NCBI GenBank assembly: GCA_000432595.1
Contig: HF996851.1
Coordinates: 8,979 to 72,978 of the forward strand
Direction: 5' to 3'
Source of the DNA: Clostridium sp. CAG:710
GTDB taxonomy: Bacteria; Bacillota_I; Bacilli_A; RF39; UBA660
DNA length: 64,000 bases
Made by a program: the position numbers and the translations under genes. Shown here in pieces: positions 1 to 8,394 of this stretch. The notes under the pieces are model-generated. The model did not search any database, was not told where the DNA came from, and was given only the letters and a program-made list of their open reading frames with translations. Within the stretch, counting starts at the first letter, position 1. Every line of letters starts with the position of its first letter.

Positions 1-1
1 A

Positions 2-892
2 GAAAGAGCGGTTAAGATTAAGGAATTTATCCTTAACAGTATAATAAATAATGGTACTCGAGATAAAAAATCATTTGGGAACAGGGTAGTTATACCAAGA
101 ATGATTACTAATGATAAATTAGAATTAATAGATGAACTTGTTAAAGCTAGTAGTATAAAAAACTTTAATGCTGCATGTGATGTTGTATGGGCAAATCTTT
201 CTAAAGATGTTAATGAGATTAAAACGGTTCTTAATAAATTGATGTGTTCAAAAACAGATACAAGATTTCAAAAAATATGTGCTGTTCTAAAAGATCCTTA
301 TTTTATTGAAGGAAGAAGCATAGAAGAAAAAGAAATAGTTTTAGATGAACTTCTTAAAGAAAAAAATGAGAAAAAAGTTAATACAATGTGTAGTGTTGCT
401 ATATCTGGAAATCTTATGGAATCAAGGCCTTTAGAAGAGCAACTAAAAATAATGAATGAATCTCCAAAACTGTATGATTCATTTTCAGCACGTGACTTTA
501 GACACTTTGTTTTATCAAAGCCTGTTCTAGAAAAGAGAACTACAGATGAAATAATTAAACTTATTCGCCCATTAGATACTATAGATGATAGAAACAAATA
601 TTACGTAATATATAATATTATTTCTAACCCAAAAGTATTAGATACTAGAGGTGTATCTGAACAATTAAAATTAATAGAAATAGCTTCAAAAATAGATGAC
701 GTAGAAACTTTTGAATATCTTGAAACTGCTAAAGTTTTTACAAGTGTTGAAAATATATCATTTGATGAACAACTAAAGTTAATAGCTAGTACATACAAAA
801 TGTATAATAAAGCAAATTATAATAAATTAATTAGTAATTATACAGATAATGATAGAAAGGTTAAATCTAAATTTAGACAAAAAAGAAATTAA
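2..892 (+). CDS. Helical-repeat protein, 5' end outside the window
   Basis: The frame is open from base 2 to the stop at 890-892; the first ATG is only at 101, and the 33 codons before it contain no stop, so the true start most likely lies upstream of the window. No family recognised. The protein has no signal peptide or membrane segment visible and consists of repeated units of roughly 35-45 residues marked by patterns such as RSIEEKEIVLDELLKE, RPLEEQLKIMNE, GVSEQLKLIEIA and SFDEQLKLIAS, suggesting an all-helical repeat (HEAT/ARM-like) fold by inference. The following three genes show the same kind of motif. Only 23 bp separate it from the next gene, which has its own RBS (GGAGG), so it probably belongs to the same operon. 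Function unknown. Confidence 0.75.
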   Translation, partial: ERAVKIKEFILNSIINNGTRDKKSFGNRVVIPRMITNDKLELIDELVKASSIKNFNAACDVVWANLSKDVNEIKTVLNKLMCSKTDTRFQKICAVLKDPYFIEGRSIEEKEIVLDELLKEKNEKKVNTMCSVAISGNLMESRPLEEQLKIMNESPKLYDSFSARDFRHFVLSKPVLEKRTTDEIIKLIRPLDTIDDRNKYYVIYNIISNPKVLDTRGVSEQLKLIEIASKIDDVETFEYLETAKVFTSVENISFDEQLKLIASTYKMYNKANYNKLISNYTDNDRKVKSKFRQKRN

Positions 893-915
893 TATATTTC
901 TATGGAGGATGTAAG

Positions 916-1911
916 ATGAATATTAATAGATTAAGATGGCTATCAGAGAGAATTGTTAATTCAGAAAAGAAAGAATTTGAAGAGTTTATTGATACATATG
1001 ATAAGGATATAGTCTCATTTGTTGTAGAGGCTTGTTATGAAAAAAAACCTGCAGATCCAACTAAGTTATTTATAACTTTAAAAAATGCGATTACTAAAAG
1101 AGAGAATGAATTATCATCTAGGAAAGAAGAATATACATCAGTAGATAATTCATATTTTGCAAGAGCCTTATATAAATTTGACAAACCATATACTCCAGTA
1201 AAATATAAAAGACTTGAAGCACTATTTGATATTATTAATACGGATCCTAAATATTTAAACGATATGGCAATTGATTCAATTATGCATGAGACTACATTTA
1301 CTGATGAAATACATACAGACTGTTGTCTAGATGTAAAAAAGAATATTATTTGTTATCCTGGGTTTTCTATTGAAGATAAACAAGAAATGCTATATGAAAT
1401 GAATAAGATAGATGATATGCCTAGTATTCCACCACTTATTTTGGAAGGATTCTTTGAATATTTAAATTTACAAGACATATTTAGACAAGACTATAGTAAA
1501 TTTAAAGATATGGAACATGAACTTAGAAAAACTATGGTTAATTATATAATTAATGATTATAGTGGCAATAAAGAATTACTTAATGATTTTTCATTGTTTA
1601 AATCTATTTCACATTTTAAGGAAGCATTTAACCAGGACAATCTTGATGTTTTAAAAATTGTATTAAATGCTAAGACAATAGACGTTTTTCTTTCTGCATC
1701 TGACTATATAAGAAAAAACAAAAAAGAAGATAAAGAAGTAATAAAAATTTTAATGGAAAAATTTGTAAATGCAGACCATGTATCTTATTGTTTAATGCAG
1801 TATAATTTAACACATAATAAAGAGTTTAGTGAAAAAACAGCAGAAGAAAAAATCGCGACTTTTGATGAAATTTTAGATAGAAATCAAGATCAAAAAATAA
1901 AGGTTAAATAG
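916..1911 (+). CDS. Helical-repeat protein with N-terminal WLS domain (paralogue 1)
   Basis: 331 residues, start ATG after GGAGGATGTAAG. No known family recognised. Residues 1-45 carry a conserved block, LRWLSERI then a Lys/Glu-rich helix, EEFIDTYDKDIVSFV and ACY, which recurs at the N terminus of the next two genes. The remainder is Lys/Asp/Asn-rich, predicted mostly helical, with a unit SIEDKQEMLYEMNKI like the SFDEQLKLI units of the upstream gene. No export signal or membrane segment is seen, so cytoplasmic location is inferred. It is the second of four adjacent family members; gaps of 23 and 11 bp indicate cotranscription with its neighbours. Origin by tandem duplication is inferred from the shared block. 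Confidence 0.8.
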   Translation: MNINRLRWLSERIVNSEKKEFEEFIDTYDKDIVSFVVEACYEKKPADPTKLFITLKNAITKRENELSSRKEEYTSVDNSYFARALYKFDKPYTPVKYKRLEALFDIINTDPKYLNDMAIDSIMHETTFTDEIHTDCCLDVKKNIICYPGFSIEDKQEMLYEMNKIDDMPSIPPLILEGFFEYLNLQDIFRQDYSKFKDMEHELRKTMVNYIINDYSGNKELLNDFSLFKSISHFKEAFNQDNLDVLKIVLNAKTIDVFLSASDYIRKNKKEDKEVIKILMEKFVNADHVSYCLMQYNLTHNKEFSEKTAEEKIATFDEILDRNQDQKIKVK

Positions 1912-1922
1912 GGTGATTAGAA

Positions 1923-2762
1923 ATGAATACAAAAAATGTTAGATGGTTGTCAAAAAAAATTGATAATAAGGAAGCATTCTATGAATTTCTTACAACTAGT
2001 GATAAAAGAGTAATTGAATATGTCTCTAATGCTTGTTATAAGAAAAGATTTGTTGATACCAATAGGCTTTTTAATGAACTTGTTCAAACTATTAATAATG
2101 ATACTTTAACAAGCTATAGAACACTACCTGAGAGGATGCAACTTATAAATAGAGCACTTGATGTATATAATTTTCCTCATTTAAAAACAGATGATGCTAA
2201 ATTTAAAATGTTAATGGATATGGTTATTAGTGAGGAATTATTAAATTTAAATGGTTCTACATTTATGGGTTCCATAGGATGTCAATTAATACTTATGGAT
2301 GAAGCATCTTCTATGAGTTCTCCTCTTAATAATGAAGAAAAGATTAAGTTAATGTACGCTAAAAAGATGGTGGCATTATCTAAACTATCATTTAGGGATA
2401 AATTGGATTTTATGGAAAAGATTTCATCCATAACTGATAATAACAAATCTAGATTAGAGAGTAAAGTATATGATATTAATAGAATTGTATCAAATGAAGA
2501 ATTTACTACAGACCCTAATTTATGTAGATTTCTATTAGATAGTGTTATTAGTAATTATGATATAGATTATGGTAAGTCATATAATAATAGTATGTTAACA
2601 ACCTCAAAACTAAATAATATGATGGAAGAGTTTAATAATAGCCTTACTAAAGAGATTTCAAAGTCAAAACAAACTACGCCTACAATAGAAGAAAAAATAA
2701 AAGAATATTTGAAATTAGAAGATATAAAAAATAAAGATTTAAAGACAAAAGTGAAAAAATAG
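1923..2762 (+). CDS. Helical-repeat protein with N-terminal WLS domain (paralogue 2)
   Basis: 279 residues, ATG preceded by GGGTGATTAGAA, 11 bp after the previous stop. The N terminus VRWLSKKIDNKEAFYEFL ... RVIEYVSNACYKKR aligns with those of the genes at 916 and 2845. Later units EEKIKLMYAKKM and FRDKLDFMEKI match the repeat pattern of the group. The C terminus is strongly basic/acidic mixed charge (KEYLKLEDIKNKDLK). No function known; nothing in the sequence suggests an enzyme active site. Shorter than its neighbours by 30-50 residues, consistent with variable repeat number. Confidence 0.8.
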   Translation: MNTKNVRWLSKKIDNKEAFYEFLTTSDKRVIEYVSNACYKKRFVDTNRLFNELVQTINNDTLTSYRTLPERMQLINRALDVYNFPHLKTDDAKFKMLMDMVISEELLNLNGSTFMGSIGCQLILMDEASSMSSPLNNEEKIKLMYAKKMVALSKLSFRDKLDFMEKISSITDNNKSRLESKVYDINRIVSNEEFTTDPNLCRFLLDSVISNYDIDYGKSYNNSMLTTSKLNNMMEEFNNSLTKEISKSKQTTPTIEEKIKEYLKLEDIKNKDLKTKVKK

Positions 2763-2781
2763 TAGCTTTTTTTAAAAACTG

Positions 2782-2790
2782 TGTTATAAT
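2782..2790 (+). promoter_or_regulatory. Extended -10 promoter
   Basis: TGTTATAAT matches the extended -10 consensus (TGnTATAAT) in the 82-bp gap before the gene at 2845. No good -35 is seen. The same nonamer occurs at 4610-4618, and TGTTATAAT again before 24149. Confidence 0.5.
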
Positions 2791-2844
2791 ATGAAAACTG
2801 TTGATTGCTTATTTATTAAATACAAAAATTAAAGGGGGATAATT

Positions 2845-3765
2845 ATGGACAGTTTAAAATTAAAGTGGCTTTCTAAAGAAGTTGCTGATAAAGAGAAGTT
2901 CTATAACTTTATTAATGAAAATGAAAAATGGGTAGTAGATTACATAGCTAGTGTTTGTTATTCTATTAGAAAAACTAAGACAAAATCCGAAGTAGAAGAT
3001 TCTATTTATGAACTTGAAAGTATTATGAATTATGAAGTATTAAGAGATAATAGAAGTAAAGATGAAGTTAAGTCTCTTTTTGATACAGCACTTGAATTTA
3101 TTTCAAAAAAAGATACATTTGGATTAAAAGGATATAATGAATCAAAATCAAAAGTATTACTTATGATAGCGCTTGATAAAAATCTTCTTACTAATTGTAG
3201 TTTTGATGAACAATTATCACTTATGAATCTTGTTGGAAGTAATGTAAATACTTCAGATAACTTTATAAAGGATAAATACAAAACTCTTGCGATTGAAGAA
3301 AATACTGCACTTGCAGAAGATTTAAGTGTTAACGAAAAAATAAATTTGATTCAATTTATGAGGGAATTTTATCAAAATCATTCAGAAGAAACATTATATA
3401 TTTTAAAAATGGTATCTAAAATGAATTTTTCTGCCTTAGGGGAAGAAGCATATTCGCTTAAGAAGTTTTTTATAGAAAAAGCTTGTTATGGACAACTTGT
3501 TAATACAGATAGCGATATACCGGTTGGATTAAGCGTTTATCCATTATTTAATAATTGTGAGGAACGTATATCAAATAATTTATGGGGTGCAAATTTTGAA
3601 CTTATATATCCATTAGTTGAATCAAACAATTTAGAAGACTTTTTCTATAAACTTGATGTAATTGAAAAAAATTATGATGAAACTCCAGAAAAAATTTATG
3701 TAAAAGTTAATAATGCTTTAACTGATAGAGCTAACAGAGACAAAGTAATAAATATATTTGATTAA
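2845..3765 (+). CDS. Helical-repeat protein with N-terminal WLS domain (paralogue 3)
   Basis: 306 residues, ATG after AAGGGGGATAATT. N terminus LKWLSKEVADKEKFYNFI ... WVVDYIASVCYS is clearly homologous to those of the genes at 916 and 1923. Two internal units, SFDEQLSLMNLVG and SVNEKINLIQFMREF, match the repeat motif of the partial gene at the window start, tying all four genes into one family. Predicted helical, soluble, no catalytic motif seen. It has its own extended -10 promoter and a weak terminator, so it may be transcribed separately from the first three. Function unknown. Confidence 0.8.
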   Translation: MDSLKLKWLSKEVADKEKFYNFINENEKWVVDYIASVCYSIRKTKTKSEVEDSIYELESIMNYEVLRDNRSKDEVKSLFDTALEFISKKDTFGLKGYNESKSKVLLMIALDKNLLTNCSFDEQLSLMNLVGSNVNTSDNFIKDKYKTLAIEENTALAEDLSVNEKINLIQFMREFYQNHSEETLYILKMVSKMNFSALGEEAYSLKKFFIEKACYGQLVNTDSDIPVGLSVYPLFNNCEERISNNLWGANFELIYPLVESNNLEDFFYKLDVIEKNYDETPEKIYVKVNNALTDRANRDKVINIFD

Positions 3766-3770
3766 CATTA

Positions 3771-3800
3771 GAAGAGATGGAATTTAATTTCCTCTCTTTT
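3771..3800 (+). terminator. Weak intrinsic terminator
   Basis: Arms AAGAGATGGAA and TTCCTCTCTT pair with one bulged T around a short loop and run into T-rich sequence directly after the gene ending at 3765. Confidence 0.45.
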
Positions 3801-3843
3801 ATTTTTATTTAATAGGAATTTGTGTTAAAAGCAAAAAAATATA

Positions 3844-3873
3844 TTGACAAACATTTGTTTGTTTTAATATAAT
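3844..3873 (+). promoter_or_regulatory. Consensus promoter with inverted repeat in the spacer
   Basis: TTGACA (3844-3849), an 18-bp spacer and TATAAT (3868-3873) form a near-consensus promoter. The sequence ACAAAC-ATTT-GTTTGT (3847-3862) is a perfect 6-bp inverted repeat overlapping the -35 and spacer, a position typical of a repressor operator. No repressor gene is adjacent. It would drive the small ORF at 3904 and the pentapeptide-repeat gene. Confidence 0.6.
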
Positions 3874-3903
3874 TAAAATGATAGTAAAAAGGAAGCTTAT
3901 TAA

Positions 3904-3963
3904 ATGTATAAAGCTTATAATGTTATAGTAGATAGAGAATGCGTAGCCGGTAGAGGAGGTTGA
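3904..3963 (+). CDS. Possible 19-codon leader ORF
   Basis: ATG at 3904 follows an AAGGAAG about 10 bases upstream and opens a frame of 19 codons (MYKAYNVIVDRECVAGRGG) ending in TGA at 3961-3963. Its last codons form the AGGAGG that serves the next gene, so translation of this ORF would pass directly over the downstream RBS. It lies between a strong promoter and the pentapeptide-repeat gene. Translational coupling or a regulatory leader peptide is possible; it may equally be a chance ORF. Confidence 0.3.
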   Translation: MYKAYNVIVDRECVAGRGG

Positions 3964-3968
3964 TTCAT

Positions 3969-4601
3969 TTGAAATTGAATAGGCCTAAGACCATAAATTG
4001 TAGTGATTCTAATTTTAATGAAGCAATTAATGATTCATTTAGTAATGTTATTATTGAAACAGAACCAGATGAAAATATAGTAATAAGTGATGTTACTTTT
4101 GATAGTTGTATTTTTAAAAACATAGATTTTTCTAATATTGAATTAAATAATGTTGATTTGATTGATGTAATATTTGATTCATGTGATTTATCTAATAAAG
4201 AATTTAATGAAAGACTAATTAGTAGAGTAGAATTCATAAATTGTAAATTAGTAGGTACAACATTTATAGATTCATCAGTTAGGGATGTATTGTTTAATAA
4301 ATGTCAGGCAAAATATATTAATTTTTCAGATTCTATTATAAATAAAGTTTCTATAGAAAATACTGATTTAACAGATGCTTCATTTAATTGTGTTAAAATT
4401 AAAGATATAAATTTTTCTAAGAATAATTTTTATAGATGTGAATTTCTTAAAACAAAACTTACTAATGTAGATTTTTCGGATTCAAACATAGAGGGAATTA
4501 TATTTGATAATTATTCCCTAAAAGGAATTATAATTGAACCGTTTCAAAGTGCTAGTATAGTTGGTATGTTAGGAGTAAATTTTAAGGACTTGAAGAGTTA
4601 A
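3969..4601 (+). CDS. Pentapeptide-repeat protein
   Basis: About 210 residues. AGGAGG at 3954-3959 fits the TTG at 3969 (nine-base spacing) better than the in-frame TTG at 3960, which abuts the RBS. Most of the chain is made of five-residue units with a central Phe/Leu/Ile (e.g. FKNID FSNIE LNNVD LIDVI FDSCD), the signature of the right-handed quadrilateral beta-helix of pentapeptide-repeat proteins. The C-terminal stretch with LKGIIIEPFQSASIVGMLG is typical of the end cap of this family. Family members include DNA-gyrase protecting Qnr/McbG proteins, but many have no known role, and no specific target can be assigned here. Cytoplasmic by absence of signals. Confidence 0.8.
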   Translation: MKLNRPKTINCSDSNFNEAINDSFSNVIIETEPDENIVISDVTFDSCIFKNIDFSNIELNNVDLIDVIFDSCDLSNKEFNERLISRVEFINCKLVGTTFIDSSVRDVLFNKCQAKYINFSDSIINKVSIENTDLTDASFNCVKIKDINFSKNNFYRCEFLKTKLTNVDFSDSNIEGIIFDNYSLKGIIIEPFQSASIVGMLGVNFKDLKS

Positions 4602-4609
4602 AAGAGTTG

Positions 4610-4618
4610 TGTTATAAT
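4610..4618 (+). promoter_or_regulatory. Extended -10 promoter of pheST leader
   Basis: TGTTATAAT matches the extended -10 consensus about seven bases before the expected start of the T-box leader. No clear -35 hexamer. Confidence 0.5.
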
Positions 4619-4624
4619 TACTTC

Positions 4625-4845
4625 ATTGATATTTATTGCTGTAATTAGGAAATAGTAGTAGATAATATTTATTTTAAGAGAGTTGTCAGTTTTGGTGAAA
4701 GACAATAAATAAATACCTATGAATTCACCCTATAGCTTTTATTAATAATAAACGTTACTCGCGTTAAGAGATTAAGTGTATAGACATTCTATAAAATAAG
4801 GTGGTACCACGGTAATTCGTCCTTAGATATAGAATGTTTTTTAAT
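4625..4845 (+). ncRNA. T-box riboswitch (Phe specifier)
   Basis: The leader of pheS carries the conserved T-box sequence AGGTGGTACCACGG at 4799-4812 followed by ATTCGTCC. Stem I features are present: AGAGAG near 4677 and a GGTGAAAG element at 4694-4701. The specifier loop reads GAATTCACC with TTC (Phe) at 4724-4726. Downstream arms CATTCTATA (about 4785) and TATAGAATG (about 4827) followed by a T run form the terminator, which competes with the T-box antiterminator. Uncharged tRNA-Phe is expected to allow readthrough into pheST. Confidence 0.92.
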
Positions 4846-4860
4846 TTTAGGAGGGATACA

Positions 4861-5898
4861 ATGAAAGAAAAAGTTGAACTATTATGTAGTGAAATAAAAG
4901 AATCAATAGCTAAAGCAAAAACAGTTAATGAATTAAATAATTTAAAAGTAGAATACATGGGTAAAAAAGGTATTATTACTGAATTACAAAGTGGTATCAA
5001 AGATGCAACTGATAAAAAAGAATACGGTATGCAAGTTAATACTGTTAGAACTACTTTTAATGAAAACTATGAGGCTAAATTACAGGAATTAAATACACTA
5101 GAAATAAATAAAAAATTAGAAAAGGAAAAAATAGATATAACATTACCTGCAACTTCTATTAAAACAGGTGCTCCAAACATTTTGGAAAAAGTAATTGAAG
5201 AAGTTGAGGAAGTATGTATGTCTATGGGATATGATGTAGTAGATGGACCCGAAGTTGAAGAAGATCATTATAACTTTGAGCTTTTAAATATTCCAAAAGG
5301 ACATCCAGCAAGAGATGCACAAGATACATTCTATATAGAAGATGAAAACATTCTACTTCGTAGTCAAACATCTCCAGTACAAGCAAGAACTATGCTAGCT
5401 GCAGGTGGAAATAAACCAATTAGAATGATTTGCCCTGGTAAAACATATAGAAGAGATGCTGATGATGCAACTCATTCTCATCAATTTATGCAAATAGAAG
5501 GACTATTAGTTGATAAAAATATCAGTTTATCTGATTTAAAAGGAACTTTTGATGTTATTGTAAAAAAATTATTTGGTGAAGATATAGAAACTAGGTTTAG
5601 ACCAAGTTATTATCAATTTACTGAACCTTCTGTAGAAACTGATATCACTTGTTTTGCATGTAAGGGTAGTGGATGTTCACTTTGCAAAAATACAGGCTGG
5701 ATTACAGTAAGTGGTGCGGGTATGGTTCACCCTAATGTACTTAGAAATTGTGGATATGATCCTGACGAATGGAGCGGATTTGCATTTGGATTTGGTGCTG
5801 AACGTCTAGCAATGTTAAAATATGGAATTAATGATATTAGAACATTCTATCAAACAGATTTGAGAGAATTAGAAAATTTTGACAGAAAGGAAGATTAA
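4861..5898 (+). CDS. pheS: Phenylalanyl-tRNA synthetase alpha subunit
   Basis: Catalytic subunit of the alpha2-beta2 enzyme that charges tRNA-Phe in the cytoplasm. The ATG at 4861 is chosen because of GGAGGG five bases upstream; an in-frame ATG at 4834 lies inside the T-box terminator. 345 residues, the usual length. N-terminal coiled coil (about 1-90), then the class II core with motif 2 region RSQTSPVQARTM and RMICPGKTYRRD, the Cys-rich insertion CFACKGSGCSLCKNTGW common in Firmicutes, and motif 3 GFGAERLAMLKYGI. Controlled by the T-box; pheT starts one base after its stop. Confidence 0.97.
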   Translation: MKEKVELLCSEIKESIAKAKTVNELNNLKVEYMGKKGIITELQSGIKDATDKKEYGMQVNTVRTTFNENYEAKLQELNTLEINKKLEKEKIDITLPATSIKTGAPNILEKVIEEVEEVCMSMGYDVVDGPEVEEDHYNFELLNIPKGHPARDAQDTFYIEDENILLRSQTSPVQARTMLAAGGNKPIRMICPGKTYRRDADDATHSHQFMQIEGLLVDKNISLSDLKGTFDVIVKKLFGEDIETRFRPSYYQFTEPSVETDITCFACKGSGCSLCKNTGWITVSGAGMVHPNVLRNCGYDPDEWSGFAFGFGAERLAMLKYGINDIRTFYQTDLRELENFDRKED

Positions 5899-5899
5899 G

Positions 5900-8275
5900 A
5901 TGATAAGTTTAGAATGGGTAATGGATTACATCAATTTAGATGGTGAAGATTTAAAATTACTTGCAGAAAAAATTACCAAAGCAGGTATAAATGTAGAAAA
6001 AGTTATAACTAGTCATATAGATCATTTAGTAATAGGTAAAGTTGTTAGTTGTATAGATCATCCTAATAGTGACCACTTACATATTTGTAAAGTTAATGTT
6101 GGTGATACTATAACTCAAATAGTATGTGGAGCACCTAATGTAAGAAATGGAATTAAAGTAATAGTTGCACTACCTGGATGTGTATTGCCAGGAGACTTTG
6201 AAATCAAGGCAGGTAAAATACGTGGAGAAGAGTCAAATGGTATGATATGTGCTTTATTTGAACTTGGAGTAGAAGAAAAAACAGAAGAAAACTATAACAA
6301 GGGAATAGAAGAAGTTCATACAGATTTAAAACCTGGAGATGACGCTAATAAATACCTAGGTACAAACGATACAATGTACGAATTAGACATTCATAAACAT
6401 AGAAATAATGATTGTTATTACCATATTGGTTTTGCTTATGAAATAGCTTCTATATTAAACAAAAAAGTAACACTACCAGATGTTAGCTATACTTCTAGTG
6501 GTGAAGATATATCTAAATTTGTGAAAGTAGCAGTAGAAACAGATAAATGCCCATACTACAGTACTAAAATAGTTAGAAATGTAGTAATTAAAGAAAGCCC
6601 TGACTTTATAAAAAGAAGACTTAAAAGTGCAGGAATGCGTTCTATAAATAACGTAGTTGATATTTCTAATTATGTAATGTTAGAATTTGGACAACCCCTA
6701 CATTTCTTTGATTTAGAAAAACTTGGTACTAATATATTAGTAAGAGATGCTAAAGATAATGAAGAAATCACTACACTTGATGGAGTAAATAGAACCCTAA
6801 CAAGTAAAGATATAGTTATAACTGATGGAGAAAAGCCTGTTTGCATAGCGGGCGTTATGGGTGGAGAAAATACTGATGTAGATGAAAATACTACTGATAT
6901 ATTAATAGAAAGTGCTATATTTGACCCTGTTAGTATTAGATATACTGCTGCAAACTTAAACTTAAGAAGCGAAGCTTCTATAAGATATGGAAAAGGTCTT
7001 GATTATGAATATACTATTCTAGCACTTGATAGAGCATGCCACCTACTAGAAGAATATGCATCTGCAGAGGTAGAACAAGGCAAGGTAGTATACGACGTTA
7101 TAGATAAAACTCCAAAAGTAGTTAGTTTTAAAACTCAAGAAGTAAGCACTCTACTAGGACTTAATCTTACAGATGATGATGTAAAAGTAGAATTAGCTAG
7201 ATTAGATTTTGAGTATAAATATGATAATGGAATTTTTACTGTAACTATTCCTAATAGAAGAATTGATATTGATCCTAATGTTAATGATATCGCAGAAGAA
7301 ATCGGTAGACTTTATGGATATCACAATTTAAAAAGCACACTACCAACTGCAAAGACTAGACGTGGAGTATATGTTGGTGATGTTGGACTTAGAAAAAGTA
7401 TTTCTAGAAGACTTAGAACTCTAGGATTAAATGAGGTTAAAACTTATACATTAACCAGTCCTGAATTAGCTAGTAAGTTTAGATATGAAGATAAGGAACA
7501 AATTGTATTACCTAATCCGATGAGTGTTGATAAATCAATAATAAGAACTACTTTACTACCATCACTTGTTTCAACCTATGAATATAACAAGGCAAGAAAA
7601 GTAAAAGATGTATTAATCTATGAAATAGCTAAAACATATAATAAATCATATGAAGAAGATGTAAAAGTAGCCATCTTAATGAAAGGTAACTACTTAACTA
7701 ATAACTGGCAAGGCTCATCTCTAAAAGTAGACTTTTACGTATTAAAAGGAATAGTAGAAAATCTACTTAATTACCTAGGATATAAGAATAGATATACTTT
7801 TGTAACTGAAACATATCCAGAAATTCATCCTGGAATAAGTGCTAAAATATTACTTGATAGAGAAGAAATAGGTATAATTGGTAGAGTTCATCCAAGTTAT
7901 ATGAAAGATGAAGTTTATGTTTGCGAAATATCAATGACTAAACTTTATAATAAGAAAACAAAACAACTAAAATATAAAGAAATCTCAAAATATCCTGGAA
8001 TTGAAAAAGATCTAGCATTTGTAGTTAACGAGGGAACTACTTCAGAAGAAATAGTTGGAGTAATAAAAAAATCAGGTGGTAGACTTCTTACAAATATAGA
8101 TGTATTTGATGTATATGTTGGAGAAAATGTTGAACCTGGCAAAAAATCAATTGCGTATTCATTAAAATTTGAAGACCCAAGTAGAACTCTAACTGAAGAT
8201 GAAGTAATGCAAGTATTTAATAAGATTATTAATGATGTAACTACTAAATTAGATGCTAAATTAAGAGATAAATAA
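5900..8275 (+). CDS. pheT: Phenylalanyl-tRNA synthetase beta subunit
   Basis: 791 residues, the normal size. ATG at 5900 follows AAAGGAAGAT; the longer frame from 5879 begins with a TTG inside pheS and is rejected. Domains in order: tRNA-binding OB fold (about 40-150, with SCIDHPNSDHLHICKVNVG), B3/B4 editing domain, B5 domain, the catalytic-like core and a C-terminal ferredoxin-fold anticodon-binding domain (last about 95 residues, KYPGIEKDLAFVVNEG). It partners PheS and hydrolyses mischarged Tyr-tRNA-Phe. Cotranscribed with pheS under the T-box. Confidence 0.97.
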   Translation: MISLEWVMDYINLDGEDLKLLAEKITKAGINVEKVITSHIDHLVIGKVVSCIDHPNSDHLHICKVNVGDTITQIVCGAPNVRNGIKVIVALPGCVLPGDFEIKAGKIRGEESNGMICALFELGVEEKTEENYNKGIEEVHTDLKPGDDANKYLGTNDTMYELDIHKHRNNDCYYHIGFAYEIASILNKKVTLPDVSYTSSGEDISKFVKVAVETDKCPYYSTKIVRNVVIKESPDFIKRRLKSAGMRSINNVVDISNYVMLEFGQPLHFFDLEKLGTNILVRDAKDNEEITTLDGVNRTLTSKDIVITDGEKPVCIAGVMGGENTDVDENTTDILIESAIFDPVSIRYTAANLNLRSEASIRYGKGLDYEYTILALDRACHLLEEYASAEVEQGKVVYDVIDKTPKVVSFKTQEVSTLLGLNLTDDDVKVELARLDFEYKYDNGIFTVTIPNRRIDIDPNVNDIAEEIGRLYGYHNLKSTLPTAKTRRGVYVGDVGLRKSISRRLRTLGLNEVKTYTLTSPELASKFRYEDKEQIVLPNPMSVDKSIIRTTLLPSLVSTYEYNKARKVKDVLIYEIAKTYNKSYEEDVKVAILMKGNYLTNNWQGSSLKVDFYVLKGIVENLLNYLGYKNRYTFVTETYPEIHPGISAKILLDREEIGIIGRVHPSYMKDEVYVCEISMTKLYNKKTKQLKYKEISKYPGIEKDLAFVVNEGTTSEEIVGVIKKSGGRLLTNIDVFDVYVGENVEPGKKSIAYSLKFEDPSRTLTEDEVMQVFNKIINDVTTKLDAKLRDK

Positions 8276-8282
8276 TCAAAAA

Positions 8283-8325
8283 AGCTAAAAGAATGATAGA
8301 AGTATCGTTCTTTTGTTTGCTTTTT
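8283..8325 (+). terminator. Intrinsic terminator after pheT
   Basis: AAAAGAATGAT and ATCGTTCTTTT pair (one G-T) around a six-base loop, flanked by AAAAAGC and GCTTTTT, which extend the hairpin. Confidence 0.8.
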
Positions 8326-8394
8326 ATACATAAAAACTTTACTTTTTGACAGTTTTGTAGTATAATAAGCAACTAATGAAGGGGATGTATATAT

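Noticed and set aside
4834..4860. Upstream ATG for pheS at 4834
   Set aside because: It lies in the T-box terminator arm and has no RBS; ATG 4861 has GGAGGG.
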